Assembly (NCBI RefSeq): GCF_003730195.1
Contig: NZ_QWGG01000009.1
Location: forward strand, 111,483 to 175,482
DNA length: 64,000 nt
Origin: Halosimplex salinum
GTDB taxonomy: Archaea > Halobacteriota > Halobacteria > Halobacteriales > Haloarculaceae
Direction: 5' to 3'
Made by a program: the position numbers and the translations under genes
Notes under the pieces: model-generated
The model's database searches: none
Told to the model about the DNA's origin: nothing
Seen by the model: only the letters and a program-made list of their open reading frames with translations
Part shown: positions 7,985 to 15,873 of the stretch, in pieces
How positions within the stretch are numbered: position 1 is the first letter of the stretch
Layout of the letters: each line of letters opens with the position of its first letter

Positions 7985-8650
7985 GTGACAGAGAGCTTCA
8001 TCGCCGAGGTGGTCATCGACCACCCGGATCTCGCGTTAACGCCGACTCTCAGACGCGTATCTGACATCTCCGTCCGCGTCGAATCCCAGCCGATAACGGG
8101 GCTGGAGTCGCCGACCGTGTTCTACGTCGTCTCGAGCGCCGACTTCGAGGAGTTCGAGGACGCGCTCGACGCGGATCCGACGGTCGACGAGTGGGGCGGG
8201 ACGATGGAGTACACCGACAGTCGTCTCTATCAGGTCACGCCCAGTTCGTCGGCGAAGTTCACGACGCCGACGATCGCAGACCTCGGCGTTCACGTCGAGT
8301 CGATCGAGAACGCCGGCCGCCGCTGGCGGTTCCGGTTGCTGGCACCCGACAGGGACGCTCTGGGAGCGTACTGGCAGTACTGTCGCGACGAAGGCGTCCA
8401 GTTTCGCCTCGAGAAACTCTACCGATCCGGACCGCAGACAGCTATCGCGACGGGACGCGGGGTCGAATCGGCGCTCACGGACCGCCAGCTGGAGGTCGCC
8501 CGGACCGTGGCGCGGATGGGATACTACGACAGCGACGGCGCGAGCGCCGCGGAGGTCGCCGCCGAACTCGACATCTCCCAGTCGACCCTCTCGACTCACC
8601 TCCGCAGGATCATCGGAAAGTTGTTCGACGCGCTGTTCGGCCCGGAGTGA
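7985..8650 (+). CDS. Bacterio-opsin-activator-type HTH regulator
   Basis: About 221 residues, with a GTG start taken at 7985 (MTESFIAEVVID); in-frame GTGs at 7973 and 7979 are alternatives. The N-terminal sensor-like half is followed by the HTH_10 domain: LTDRQLEVARTVARMGYYD, then AAEVAAELDISQSTLSTHLR. This family comprises haloarchaeal transcription regulators related to Bat. No PAS or GAF domain precedes it here. The small HalOD1 protein follows within 70 bp and may be linked in function. Confidence 0.85.
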   Translation: MTESFIAEVVIDHPDLALTPTLRRVSDISVRVESQPITGLESPTVFYVVSSADFEEFEDALDADPTVDEWGGTMEYTDSRLYQVTPSSSAKFTTPTIADLGVHVESIENAGRRWRFRLLAPDRDALGAYWQYCRDEGVQFRLEKLYRSGPQTAIATGRGVESALTDRQLEVARTVARMGYYDSDGASAAEVAAELDISQSTLSTHLRRIIGKLFDALFGPE

Positions 8651-8719
8651 GCGACCCCACTTAAACGACCGCAACATACGACGCCAGACTGGTGGGGCCG
8701 AACGCGGTACAGTCGTTCG

Positions 8720-8992
8720 ATGAACGCTTCGAGTACGTCATTCCGTCGCGGGTCGTTCGACGAGAGTCCGAGTCGGGTCGTCGTCGACCTCGTCGCGGAC
8801 TGCGAAGATACCAGCCCCACAGAACTGTCGCCGCCGCTCTATTCCGCGATCGACCCGGACGCACTGGACGAACTGTTCCGGTCACGGTCGACAGAGACGT
8901 CTGACTCACCGGGTCACGTCCGGTTCAGCTACCTCGGGTACGAGGTCCGCGTTCGGAGCGACGGGGACGTGGAGATCTCTCCCCGTCGCTGA
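8720..8992 (+). CDS. HalOD1 output-domain protein
   Basis: 90 residues. The pattern SRVVVDLVADCEDTSPTELS, then PPLYSAIDPDALDELF and HVRFSYLGYEVRVRSDGDVE matches the stand-alone haloarchaeal HalOD1 output domain, found alone or at the end of two-component response proteins. The role of the stand-alone form is unknown; its position just after the Bat-type regulator fits a signalling output. Confidence 0.8.
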   Translation: MNASSTSFRRGSFDESPSRVVVDLVADCEDTSPTELSPPLYSAIDPDALDELFRSRSTETSDSPGHVRFSYLGYEVRVRSDGDVEISPRR

Positions 8993-9042
8993 CCGGCGGT
9001 CCCGTCACAACCCTCATAGGAGATCACTCCGAAACGGCCGCT

Positions 9043-9240
9043 ATGGAACTCGACCTGACGAAGACGGCCGCCGCGTTCGTCGTGCTCATCGCGGCCGGCG
9101 TCGGCGGACTGATCGCGATGGATGTCATGCCACAGGACACCGTGTTGATGATGGTCGCGCCGTCGATGGTCGCGTTCGGGCTGATCTGCCTGGCGATCGG
9201 CGTCGCTCACGGCCAGTACAGGGCGGGCGCGACGCGGTAA
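9043..9240 (+). CDS. Small two-helix membrane protein
   Basis: 65 residues: MELDLTKTAAAFVVLIAAGV, an MDVMPQD loop, a second helix (VAPSMVAFGLICLAIGVAHG) and a short polar end. A GGAG-like sequence precedes it. Haloarchaeal families of this size are common and have no known function. Confidence 0.7.
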   Translation: MELDLTKTAAAFVVLIAAGVGGLIAMDVMPQDTVLMMVAPSMVAFGLICLAIGVAHGQYRAGATR

Positions 9241-9333
9241 CTTCGCCGCTCCCGGTCAGTACCGGGCCGGGGTGACGCGGTAGCCTCGCCGCTCCCGGAA
9301 GACGTAACCCGTCACCGGCCCCACTCCGGGGTA

Positions 9334-10470
9334 ATGACGGTCATCGAGTCGGTCCACGCGGACCACGGCGCGACGTTCGAAGAACGGGGCGACCGCCGAG
9401 TCGTCGCCCACTACGGACGACCCGACCGCACCCACGTCGCCGTCCGCAACGTCGTCGGCGTCACAGAACGCGGCTACGGCGTCCTCACCGTCGAAGGCGA
9501 GGACCGGGTCGACTTCGTCGACAACGCCGTCTCGAACCGCGTCCCCGCGGACGACGGAGAGGGCTGTTACGCCCTCCTCCTCGACCCGCAGGGGAGCGTC
9601 GAGACGGACATGTACATCTACAACGCGGCCGAGGGCGACCGGTTGCTCCTCTTTCTCCCCCCGGGCGAACACGAGCGCGTCGCCGAGGACTGGCGCGGCA
9701 AGACGTTCATCCAGGACGTGACGATCACCGACGCCACCGACGACTTCGGCGTCTTCGGCGTCTACGGCCCACAAGCGACCGAGAAGATCGCCAGCGTCCT
9801 CAACAAGTCCGGCACGCCCGACCGGCCGCTCTCGTTCGTCCGCGGGACGATGGGCGACGCCGGCGTCACCGTGATCCGCGACGACGGCCTCGCCGGCGAG
9901 GAGGGGTTCGAAGTGGTGTGTGCCGCGAGCGAGGCCGCCGACGTGTTCGACACCCTCGAAAATCGCGGGAACGCGGCCGCCCCCTTCGGCTACCGCACCT
10001 GGGAGACGCTGACGCTGGAGGCGGGGACGCCCCTGTTCGAGTCGGAACTGTCCGGTCGGCGCCCCAACGACTGCGGCGTCCGCAACGCGCTCGACTTCGA
10101 GAAGGGGTGTTACGTCGGTCAGGAGGTCGTCTCCCGGATCGAGAACCGCGGTCGCCCGAGCAACCGCATCGTCGGCCTCGCCGTCGAGGCCGTCCCCGAG
10201 CCCGGCGCCGCGGTGTTCGCCGACGACGCCGCAGTCGGCGAGGTGACGCGCGCCGCCGAGAGTCCCAGCCGCGACGAACCGCTGGCCCTCGCCTTCGTCG
10301 ACGACGACGTGGCGACCGGAGAGAGCACCGAATCGGACGCCGACGCGGACGAGGGGACGGAACTGACCGTCCGCGTCGACGGCGAGGAACGATCGGCGAC
10401 ACGCCACCCGCTCCCGTTCGTCGAGGGGAGCGACGACTCGGCGCGCCGCCCGCGATACGCCGACGAATGA
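9334..10470 (+). CDS. YgfZ/GcvT-type folate-binding protein
   Basis: 378 residues with the GcvT fold and the YgfZ signature FEKGCYVGQEVVSR, with the conserved Cys that marks this group. YgfZ-type proteins bind tetrahydrofolate and help assemble or repair iron-sulfur clusters, unlike true aminomethyltransferases. An acidic, low-complexity loop near residues 325-345 (ESTESDADADEGT) is typical halophilic decoration. A bona fide gcvT lies at 31138-32235, so the two GcvT-family roles appear separated here. Confidence 0.85.
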   Translation: MTVIESVHADHGATFEERGDRRVVAHYGRPDRTHVAVRNVVGVTERGYGVLTVEGEDRVDFVDNAVSNRVPADDGEGCYALLLDPQGSVETDMYIYNAAEGDRLLLFLPPGEHERVAEDWRGKTFIQDVTITDATDDFGVFGVYGPQATEKIASVLNKSGTPDRPLSFVRGTMGDAGVTVIRDDGLAGEEGFEVVCAASEAADVFDTLENRGNAAAPFGYRTWETLTLEAGTPLFESELSGRRPNDCGVRNALDFEKGCYVGQEVVSRIENRGRPSNRIVGLAVEAVPEPGAAVFADDAAVGEVTRAAESPSRDEPLALAFVDDDVATGESTESDADADEGTELTVRVDGEERSATRHPLPFVEGSDDSARRPRYADE

Positions 10471-10581
10471 GCGCGAGCCTCCTTCGGACGGGGATCCCGC
10501 GAGCGGACGACCGTTCTCGCCAGTGATACTCGCACGAAACGCTCAATATTTGTGGTATGCAAGGTGGTCGTAGTCTCGCCC

Positions 10582-11451
10582 ATGTCGGAATCAGTCATCG
10601 CGGACTTCGTCGCCACCTTCAACTCCGAGGCGTCGGCTCGCGCCGAGCCGGTGAAAGGGCGAATCCTCCTGAGCGAGAAACGGCTCGTCCTCGCCGGCGA
10701 CGAGGGGAAGGTGACGATCCCGCTGACCGCGATCTTCGACATCGCCGTCGGGCACGTCCCCGACGGGCTGGGCGAGTTCTTCAACTCGACGGTCACCGTC
10801 GCCTTCGAGAAGACCGGCAACCGGATGGTCGCCGCCATCGAGGCCGACGACGACAAGATCGAGAAGTTCACGACCGTCCTCTTCAAGGCCGTCCTCAACG
10901 GCACCGACGTGACCGTCAAACACCCCGCGCGCGTCGGCGGTCGCGTCACCGGCGAGTCGTTCGTCCCCGCGAAGCTCTACCTCAAGCCCGGCACCGTCAG
11001 GTTCCGCCGGGCCGACGACACCATCGACGTCGACCTCTCGACGGTCAGCGACTTCAGCCGCCTCTCCCGCGAGATAAGCGGCGCCGAACAGTCCGTGCTG
11101 GCGGTCCAGCACCTCGACGGCGGACAGGCCATCCTCTCGCTGGCGGCCATGGACTCCCCGCGCAAGATGTCGATCCTCGGGCGCTACCTCCGCCTGGAGT
11201 ACAGCGACCTCATGTCCGAACTGGAGGACGTGAGTCTCTCGGAGGAACAGGTCGAACTCCTCGTCGCCGTCTACTCGACCGGTCCCTCGGTCTCGCTCGC
11301 CAGCGTCCTCGACATGGACGGCAGCCAGCTCACGATGGTTCTCAACGACCTCAGAACGGACGAACTCGTCGTCGACACCGACGACGGCCCCAAACTCACT
11401 CCCAAGGGCCGCGTCGTCGTCAGCAAACACCTCGAAGACGTCAACGAGTGA
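10582..11451 (+). CDS. cheF: Chemotaxis adaptor CheF
   Basis: 289 residues from ATG 10582 (MSESVIADFVATFNSEASAR); a longer frame begins at 10552. The sequence matches the archaeal CheF family (formerly DUF439): EPVKGRILLSEKRLVL, a PH-like N-terminal half, and a C-terminal winged-helix part (EEQVELLVAVYSTGPSVSLA). CheF links CheY-P, CheC and CheD to the archaellum switch proteins. No other che or arl gene is in this window, so this copy is outside a chemotaxis cluster. Confidence 0.85.
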   Translation: MSESVIADFVATFNSEASARAEPVKGRILLSEKRLVLAGDEGKVTIPLTAIFDIAVGHVPDGLGEFFNSTVTVAFEKTGNRMVAAIEADDDKIEKFTTVLFKAVLNGTDVTVKHPARVGGRVTGESFVPAKLYLKPGTVRFRRADDTIDVDLSTVSDFSRLSREISGAEQSVLAVQHLDGGQAILSLAAMDSPRKMSILGRYLRLEYSDLMSELEDVSLSEEQVELLVAVYSTGPSVSLASVLDMDGSQLTMVLNDLRTDELVVDTDDGPKLTPKGRVVVSKHLEDVNE

Positions 11452-11473
11452 CCGGCCTCGCGGGAGAGTACCG

Positions 11474-12163
11474 TCAGGCGTCCCAGGGCTCGCCGCTCGC
11501 CAGGTCCACGTCCGAGTCGCCCTTCGCCGACGGGCAGACGTCCGCGAGCACGCACGCCTCGCAGTCGGGGTTGCGCGCCGTACACACCGCGCGGCCGTGG
11601 CTGATCAGCAGGTGCGTGTACCACTTCCACTCGTCCTCGGGGACGATGTCGAGCAGGTCCTGTTCGATGGCCTCCGGGCGCTCCTCCTCGGTGATCCCGA
11701 GTCGCCGTGAGAGCCGCTGGACGTGCGTGTCCACGACGATTCCCTCGACCAGGTCGTACCCGTGCTGGAGGATGACGTTCGCCGTCTTCCGCCCCACGCC
11801 TTTCAGTTCCGTCAACTCGTCCATCGTGTCCGGCACCTCGCCGTCGTGCTCCTCGATGATGGTCTGCGCCGAGGACTTCAGATAGTCCGCCTTGCTGTTG
11901 TGGTAGGTGATGGAGTTGATGTCCTCCGACAGTTCGTCCACGTCCGCGTTCGCGTAGTCCTCCGGCGTCCGGTACTTCTCGAACAGCTCCGCGGTCTCCG
12001 TGTTCACGCGCTCGTCCGTGCACTGCGCCGAGAGGACGACGGCGACGAGCAGTTCGAGCCGGTTCTCGAAGTTCAGGGAGATGGTGGCGTCGGGATACTC
12101 CTCCCAGAGCCGTTCGATGACTTCCTCGGCCTGCTCCTCGCGCGACGGCAGTGGGGCGCCCAT
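11474..12163 (-). CDS. nth: Endonuclease III (DNA glycosylase/AP lyase)
   Basis: 229 residues. HhH-GPD fold with ELKGVGRKTANV (catalytic Lys126) and VDTHVQRLSRRLG (Asp145). The [4Fe-4S] cluster cysteines are C194-x6-C201-x2-C204-x5-C210. It removes oxidised pyrimidines in base excision repair. ATG 12163 gives the family's normal N-terminus. Convergent with cheF, 22 bp between stops. Confidence 0.95.
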   Translation of the reverse strand: MGAPLPSREEQAEEVIERLWEEYPDATISLNFENRLELLVAVVLSAQCTDERVNTETAELFEKYRTPEDYANADVDELSEDINSITYHNSKADYLKSSAQTIIEEHDGEVPDTMDELTELKGVGRKTANVILQHGYDLVEGIVVDTHVQRLSRRLGITEEERPEAIEQDLLDIVPEDEWKWYTHLLISHGRAVCTARNPDCEACVLADVCPSAKGDSDVDLASGEPWDA

Positions 12164-12319
12164 TGTGAGGGGACCATGGGACGAATCTCGCTTCAGTGGT
12201 TCGGTTGTCGCCGCCGGCCGGTCCGTCGTCGGTGGTCGCCCCGCGCGCGTACCGATCCGGCTATCGGCCGTGGAATTCGGCGCCCAGACTTTATCATCGT
12301 CGCCACCGTCCCGGACCAC

Positions 12320-12730
12320 ATGACCGACACCCCCGCGGAGGAACTCGAGGACATCGACGACGACCTCGAGGACGTGAGCGAGGAGGTCGAGGCGATCGTC
12401 GACCACATCCAGGAGGGGGACGAGGGACGCCTCCGGATGGCGATCAAGTACGGCGCCGACGACCACGAGACGGTGTACGTCCGCGACGACGTCGCCGACC
12501 AGTTCAGCGAGGCCGAACTCGAAGAGCGCGTCGAGACGCTCGTCATGAAGGGCCTCGGCGACCCCGCTCACGAGGGCGCGCTGTTCGACTTCGGGAACCT
12601 CGACGCGACCGTCCGCTGGTACGACGCCGTCGTCGTCGCCCACTTCCCCGTCGGCGAGTGGTCCGGCCTCGTCTTCACCTTCGACCGCGAGACCGAGTCG
12701 CTGGACGCGCTCGTGGACCAGTTTTTCTAA
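12320..12730 (+). CDS. Conserved haloarchaeal protein, unknown function
   Basis: 136 residues from ATG 12320. An acidic coiled-coil-like start (EELEDIDDDLEDVSEEVEAI) is followed by a compact alpha/beta part with YVRDDVADQFSEAELEERVE and WYDAVVVAHFPVGEWSG. No catalytic motif recognised. It is divergent from nth and ends directly before the inverted-repeat element at 12732, which may serve as its terminator. Confidence 0.65.
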   Translation: MTDTPAEELEDIDDDLEDVSEEVEAIVDHIQEGDEGRLRMAIKYGADDHETVYVRDDVADQFSEAELEERVETLVMKGLGDPAHEGALFDFGNLDATVRWYDAVVVAHFPVGEWSGLVFTFDRETESLDALVDQFF

Positions 12731-12731
12731 A

Positions 12732-12861
12732 CCATGTTTTTCCCGCTCGGGTGTCCTCGCTCGCTTCGCTCACGGCGCTCCGCGCCGTTCGCATCGAGGT
12801 GCTCCCTGCGGTCGCACCTCGCGCCGCTCGCTGCGGGCACCTCTCGCGGCAAAAACATGGG
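12732..12861. repeat. Intergenic imperfect inverted-repeat element, copy 1
   Basis: The left arm (CATGTTTTTCCCGCTCGGGT) pairs imperfectly with the right arm (ACCTCTCGCGGCAAAAACAT). Between them are GCTCGCTTCGCTC-type low-complexity palindromes. The same arm pair recurs at 18669-18738, and a related one at 14263-14374. Confidence 0.6.
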
Positions 12862-13309
12862 TGAAAAAGGCCGAATCCTCGCTCCGCTCGGATTCGGTGA
12901 ACCGCGCTCGCTTCGCTCGCGCGGATGCTCAATACAGCCCGCAGAGTGAACAATTGCGGTGGCGCGCGCTGACGAGCGTGCAGAGCGATAGCGAGGCCGC
13001 GACTCGAAGTCGTGCGAGGGATGACCGAGGGAGCGGAGCGACTGAGGGAATCGGCTGGGGTGGTGTGAGGCGCGGTGCTGTACAGTTGCTGTCCCTGGTG
13101 GACTGAAAGGGCGAGGCGGGCTCGCGCCGTAGGGGAGTCGTCTGAGCCGGCCCTATCCGAGCGGAGCGAGGATATCCGGCTCAGCGACCGCGAGCGGGCC
13201 GAGGGATTTCGGGGTTTGCTGTCGACTGCGGTCCCATTCACTCGATTTCTTTCCACACCAACTCAAACAGAACCAACTACTCAGCAAGCACGAAACGATC
13301 CACACACTC
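12862..13309. other. Low-complexity intergenic region, no convincing gene
   Basis: Short ORFs on both strands lack family resemblance and are made of repeated GAGCGAAGCGA-like motifs and their complements. Composition shifts to AT-richer after about 13230. It looks like non-coding repetitive spacer of the type common between haloarchaeal genes. No RNA gene seen. Confidence 0.45.
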
Positions 13310-14077
13310 TCAAAAAGTCGTCCACGAGCGCGGGCCGAAGTCGTCGCCGCGCACACGGAACTCCGACCCCTCCTCGCCGGGTCGGACCTCGACTCTCGCG
13401 TCGAACAGCTGTTCGAGCACGTCGTAGGTCCCGCGGTCGGCGCTCACGTCGAGGGTGAACGCGCCGACGCCGTCGACGCCCGCGATCCGCGTCGTGACGA
13501 CGTGGAGGAACTGGTAGACTCGCTTCAGATCCGTGTACATCAGGAGCGTCGACAGCGAGTGGAGGCCGACGCGCGGGTCGGCGACCGAATCGCGGTGCCA
13601 GTTCCGGAGGATGCCGCTCAACTCGATGCCGACGCCCGTCAGGTCGCCGGGGCTCGACACGACCCGCAGGTCCTCGATATCGCGCGTCCGGGACCGGCGC
13701 TCCCGCCCACTGGACCCCGTGCAGTCGACGAACGAGAGGCGCCACGCCTCCGGGTCGGGACGGGTGGCCGCGAACCACGTGGCCATCTTCCGGGCCGGCT
13801 TCTTCGTCGTGACGAACGCGCCCGTCTGCGATGCCGACCCGCCCACGAGGTCGAAGAGCAACCGTCGCTTGCCCGTCATCGGCGGCCCGACGACGAGGAC
13901 GCTCGTCCCCGAGTCGACCGCCTCCGCCCGGAGCGGGTCGACGTCGACCGCGTCCGGGTCCAGGTCCGTCTCAGCCGGATCGACGTCCGGGTCCGCCGGG
14001 TCGATGGCGTCCGCGGCGTCCGAATCGTCGGGACCGTCGGCGGTTTCCTCCCGGTCCGGGAACAGCCAGTTGCTCAC
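13310..14077 (-). CDS. KaiC/RecA-like ATPase family protein of haloarchaea
   Basis: About 255 residues from GTG 14077 (MSNWLFPDREE). After an acidic N-terminal stretch comes a P-loop-like VLVVGPPMTGKRRLLFDLVG, in which Lys is present but the Ser/Thr after it is Arg. A Walker-B-like region follows (GVGIELSGILRN), then FLHVVTTRIAGVDGVGAFTL. This fits the haloarchaeal KaiC-like proteins that often serve signalling. Substrate and partner are unknown. The altered P-loop makes ATP hydrolysis uncertain. Confidence 0.6.
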   Translation of the reverse strand: MSNWLFPDREETADGPDDSDAADAIDPADPDVDPAETDLDPDAVDVDPLRAEAVDSGTSVLVVGPPMTGKRRLLFDLVGGSASQTGAFVTTKKPARKMATWFAATRPDPEAWRLSFVDCTGSSGRERRSRTRDIEDLRVVSSPGDLTGVGIELSGILRNWHRDSVADPRVGLHSLSTLLMYTDLKRVYQFLHVVTTRIAGVDGVGAFTLDVSADRGTYDVLEQLFDARVEVRPGEEGSEFRVRGDDFGPRSWTTF

Positions 14078-14185
14078 ACCACTTCTCTTGCGGCCTATAC
14101 ACCATGAACGTAGGGGAGTCGAAGTGGTATCTCGGCGAAAACAGATCCGAGCGACGACCGCTCTCAGCCCCCTACTCGACGCGCT

Positions 14186-14258
14186 CGCTCCCGGTCGACC
14201 TACTGCATGTACATGTACTTGCGCTCGCCCATTCGGCCCTAGCCGTCGAACACAAACT
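14186..14258. repeat. Decayed duplicate of the 3' end of the HMG-CoA synthase gene
   Basis: Identical at 69 of 73 positions to 14404-14476, which contains the last codons and stop of the synthase gene. Read in the synthase frame, this copy has TAG where the gene has the TGG of FDGWGRMG, so it is non-coding. It lies 218 bp downstream of the original. Confidence 0.9.
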
Positions 14259-14262
14259 GCAG

Positions 14263-14374
14263 CCACCTTTTTTCGCCTCGGGTCGCTCACGGCTCGCGGC
14301 TTCGCCGCTCGCCGTCGAGACGCTCCCGTCCGGTCGCGTCTCGCAGTTCGCGACCGCTCGGCCAAAAAATCTGG
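14263..14374. repeat. Intergenic inverted-repeat element, related copy
   Basis: The left arm CCACCTTTTTTCGCC and right arm GGCCAAAAAATCTGG pair imperfectly around low-complexity GC palindromes. It sits between the two copies of the 73-bp direct repeat (14186-14258 and 14404-14476). Confidence 0.5.
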
Positions 14375-14403
14375 ACCAAAAAAGCGACCTTGAGCGCCTG
14401 CGG

Positions 14404-14476
14404 CGCTCCCGGTCGACCTACTGCATGTACATGTACTTGCGCTCGCCCATCCGGCCCCAGCCGTCGAAGACGAACT
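14404..14476. repeat. Original copy of the 73-bp direct repeat (end of HMG-CoA synthase)
   Basis: Covers the last codons (ERKYMYMQ and stop) of the synthase gene and 14 bases beyond it. Partner of 14186-14258. Confidence 0.9.
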
Positions 14477-15764
14477 CGGCCTTCGGGGTGGTGAACTGGT
14501 CGATGTCGGCGGCGCCGGCGTCCTCGTCGTGGTTGTGCACGTCGTGGACGTCCTCGTACTCCTCGAAGCTCAGGTCGTAGCGGGCGTCGAGTTGCTCGTC
14601 GACGTCGAGGGCCGCGATCTCCGACTCCCACTCGGGCTGGACGGTCTCGGCGTGGATCTCGGCCTGCGCGCCTGACCCGTAGGAGCCGACGAGCAGTTTC
14701 TGGCCGGCGAGGTCGGTGCCCGCCTCGTGCGCGGCCTTCAGACAGGAGAGGCGCGCGACGTGGACCGAGCCGGTGTACCAGTTACCGACCTCCCGCGAGA
14801 TGGTCAGCGTCGGGTCGACGACCTCGGCGTACCACTCGCGGTACGCGTCGGTGTCGGTCAGGTCGTCGGTGTAGTCGGCGGCGGCCTCGCGGAACGCCTC
14901 CTCGCTGTCGAACGCCTCGCGACGGGGCTGGCGCCCGATCTCGTCGGCGAGACGCTCTTCGATCTCCGTGTCGCGACTCGCGTGGCGGAAGCCCAGCGCG
15001 GCGGCCTTGCGGACCATCCCCGGGAACGGCGTGTGGAAGGGGATGAACGCGTAGTCGTCGGGGTGGATCGGGCTCGTCACGGACTCGAAGTCCTCGATGG
15101 CCTCGCGCATCCGCGCGAGGTACACCTGCACCGAGCGCTTGCCGTCGACGCTCGGGAACTGCTGCTGGGGCTTGAGGAAGTCCGTCTCGTCGGCGCTCCC
15201 GTACCCCTGCTCGGTCGAGAGCTCGACCACGTCGGGGTCCTCCGTGACCAGCAGCGCGACCGCACCGGCGCCCTGCGTGGCCTCGCCGGGGTCGTCGCGA
15301 GCGTACAGCGCGGTGTCGGTCGCGATGACCAGCGCCGCGCGGCCGCGGTTGCGGCCGGCGCGGATCCAGTTGTACGCGTCGTCGAGACTCTGCGTCCCGG
15401 AGATACAGGCGAACTTCCGCTCGCCCTTGTTGGCGTGGTGGAAGTCGCCGTCGTACACCTGTTCGAGACAGCCCGCGATGTACGTCGAGACCGGCTTGGA
15501 GTTGTCGAACGCGCTCTCGGTCGCCACGTCGATCCGGCCGATGTCCTCGGGTTCGAGCCCCTTGCGCTCCATCAGATCGTGGGCCGCGTTGGCCCCCATC
15601 GTCACGATGTCCTCGTACACGTCCGGGAAGGAACTCGCCGTCAGTCCGAGCCCCTTCGTGTACTTCCCGGGGTCGTCGCCCTGCGCCGGCGCGAACGTCT
15701 CCGGCAAGTCGAGTCTGAGCTTCCCCGTCCGCACCTCGATGCCGTCGATGCCGACCGATGTCAT
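14418..15764 (-). CDS. hmgB: Hydroxymethylglutaryl-CoA synthase
   Basis: 448 residues, the normal length. It condenses acetyl-CoA and acetoacetyl-CoA to HMG-CoA, the second step of the mevalonate pathway that feeds archaeal lipids and carotenoids. Visible motifs: VATESAFDNSKPVSTYIAG (catalytic Glu83), KFACISGTQSLDDA (nucleophile Cys120), FIPFHTPFPGMV (catalytic His region) and NWYTGSVHVARLS. ATG 15764 gives MTSVGIDGIEVRTGKLRLDL, typical for the family. Its 3' end is duplicated downstream. Confidence 0.95.
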   Translation of the reverse strand: MTSVGIDGIEVRTGKLRLDLPETFAPAQGDDPGKYTKGLGLTASSFPDVYEDIVTMGANAAHDLMERKGLEPEDIGRIDVATESAFDNSKPVSTYIAGCLEQVYDGDFHHANKGERKFACISGTQSLDDAYNWIRAGRNRGRAALVIATDTALYARDDPGEATQGAGAVALLVTEDPDVVELSTEQGYGSADETDFLKPQQQFPSVDGKRSVQVYLARMREAIEDFESVTSPIHPDDYAFIPFHTPFPGMVRKAAALGFRHASRDTEIEERLADEIGRQPRREAFDSEEAFREAAADYTDDLTDTDAYREWYAEVVDPTLTISREVGNWYTGSVHVARLSCLKAAHEAGTDLAGQKLLVGSYGSGAQAEIHAETVQPEWESEIAALDVDEQLDARYDLSFEEYEDVHDVHNHDEDAGAADIDQFTTPKAEFVFDGWGRMGERKYMYMQ

Positions 15765-15873
15765 GCACACAACTGCGGGAGACTCGTACAAGTGCCTGTC
15801 GACTAGCGATACGTCGTCCGTCGAACACAGGTACGTCCGCACGACACGTCTCCCTCGGCGGATCTCCGGCCAG

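Noticed and set aside
12861..13106. 81-codon ORF in the repetitive spacer
   Set aside because: Its sequence is the translation of low-complexity repeats with no protein-like conservation.
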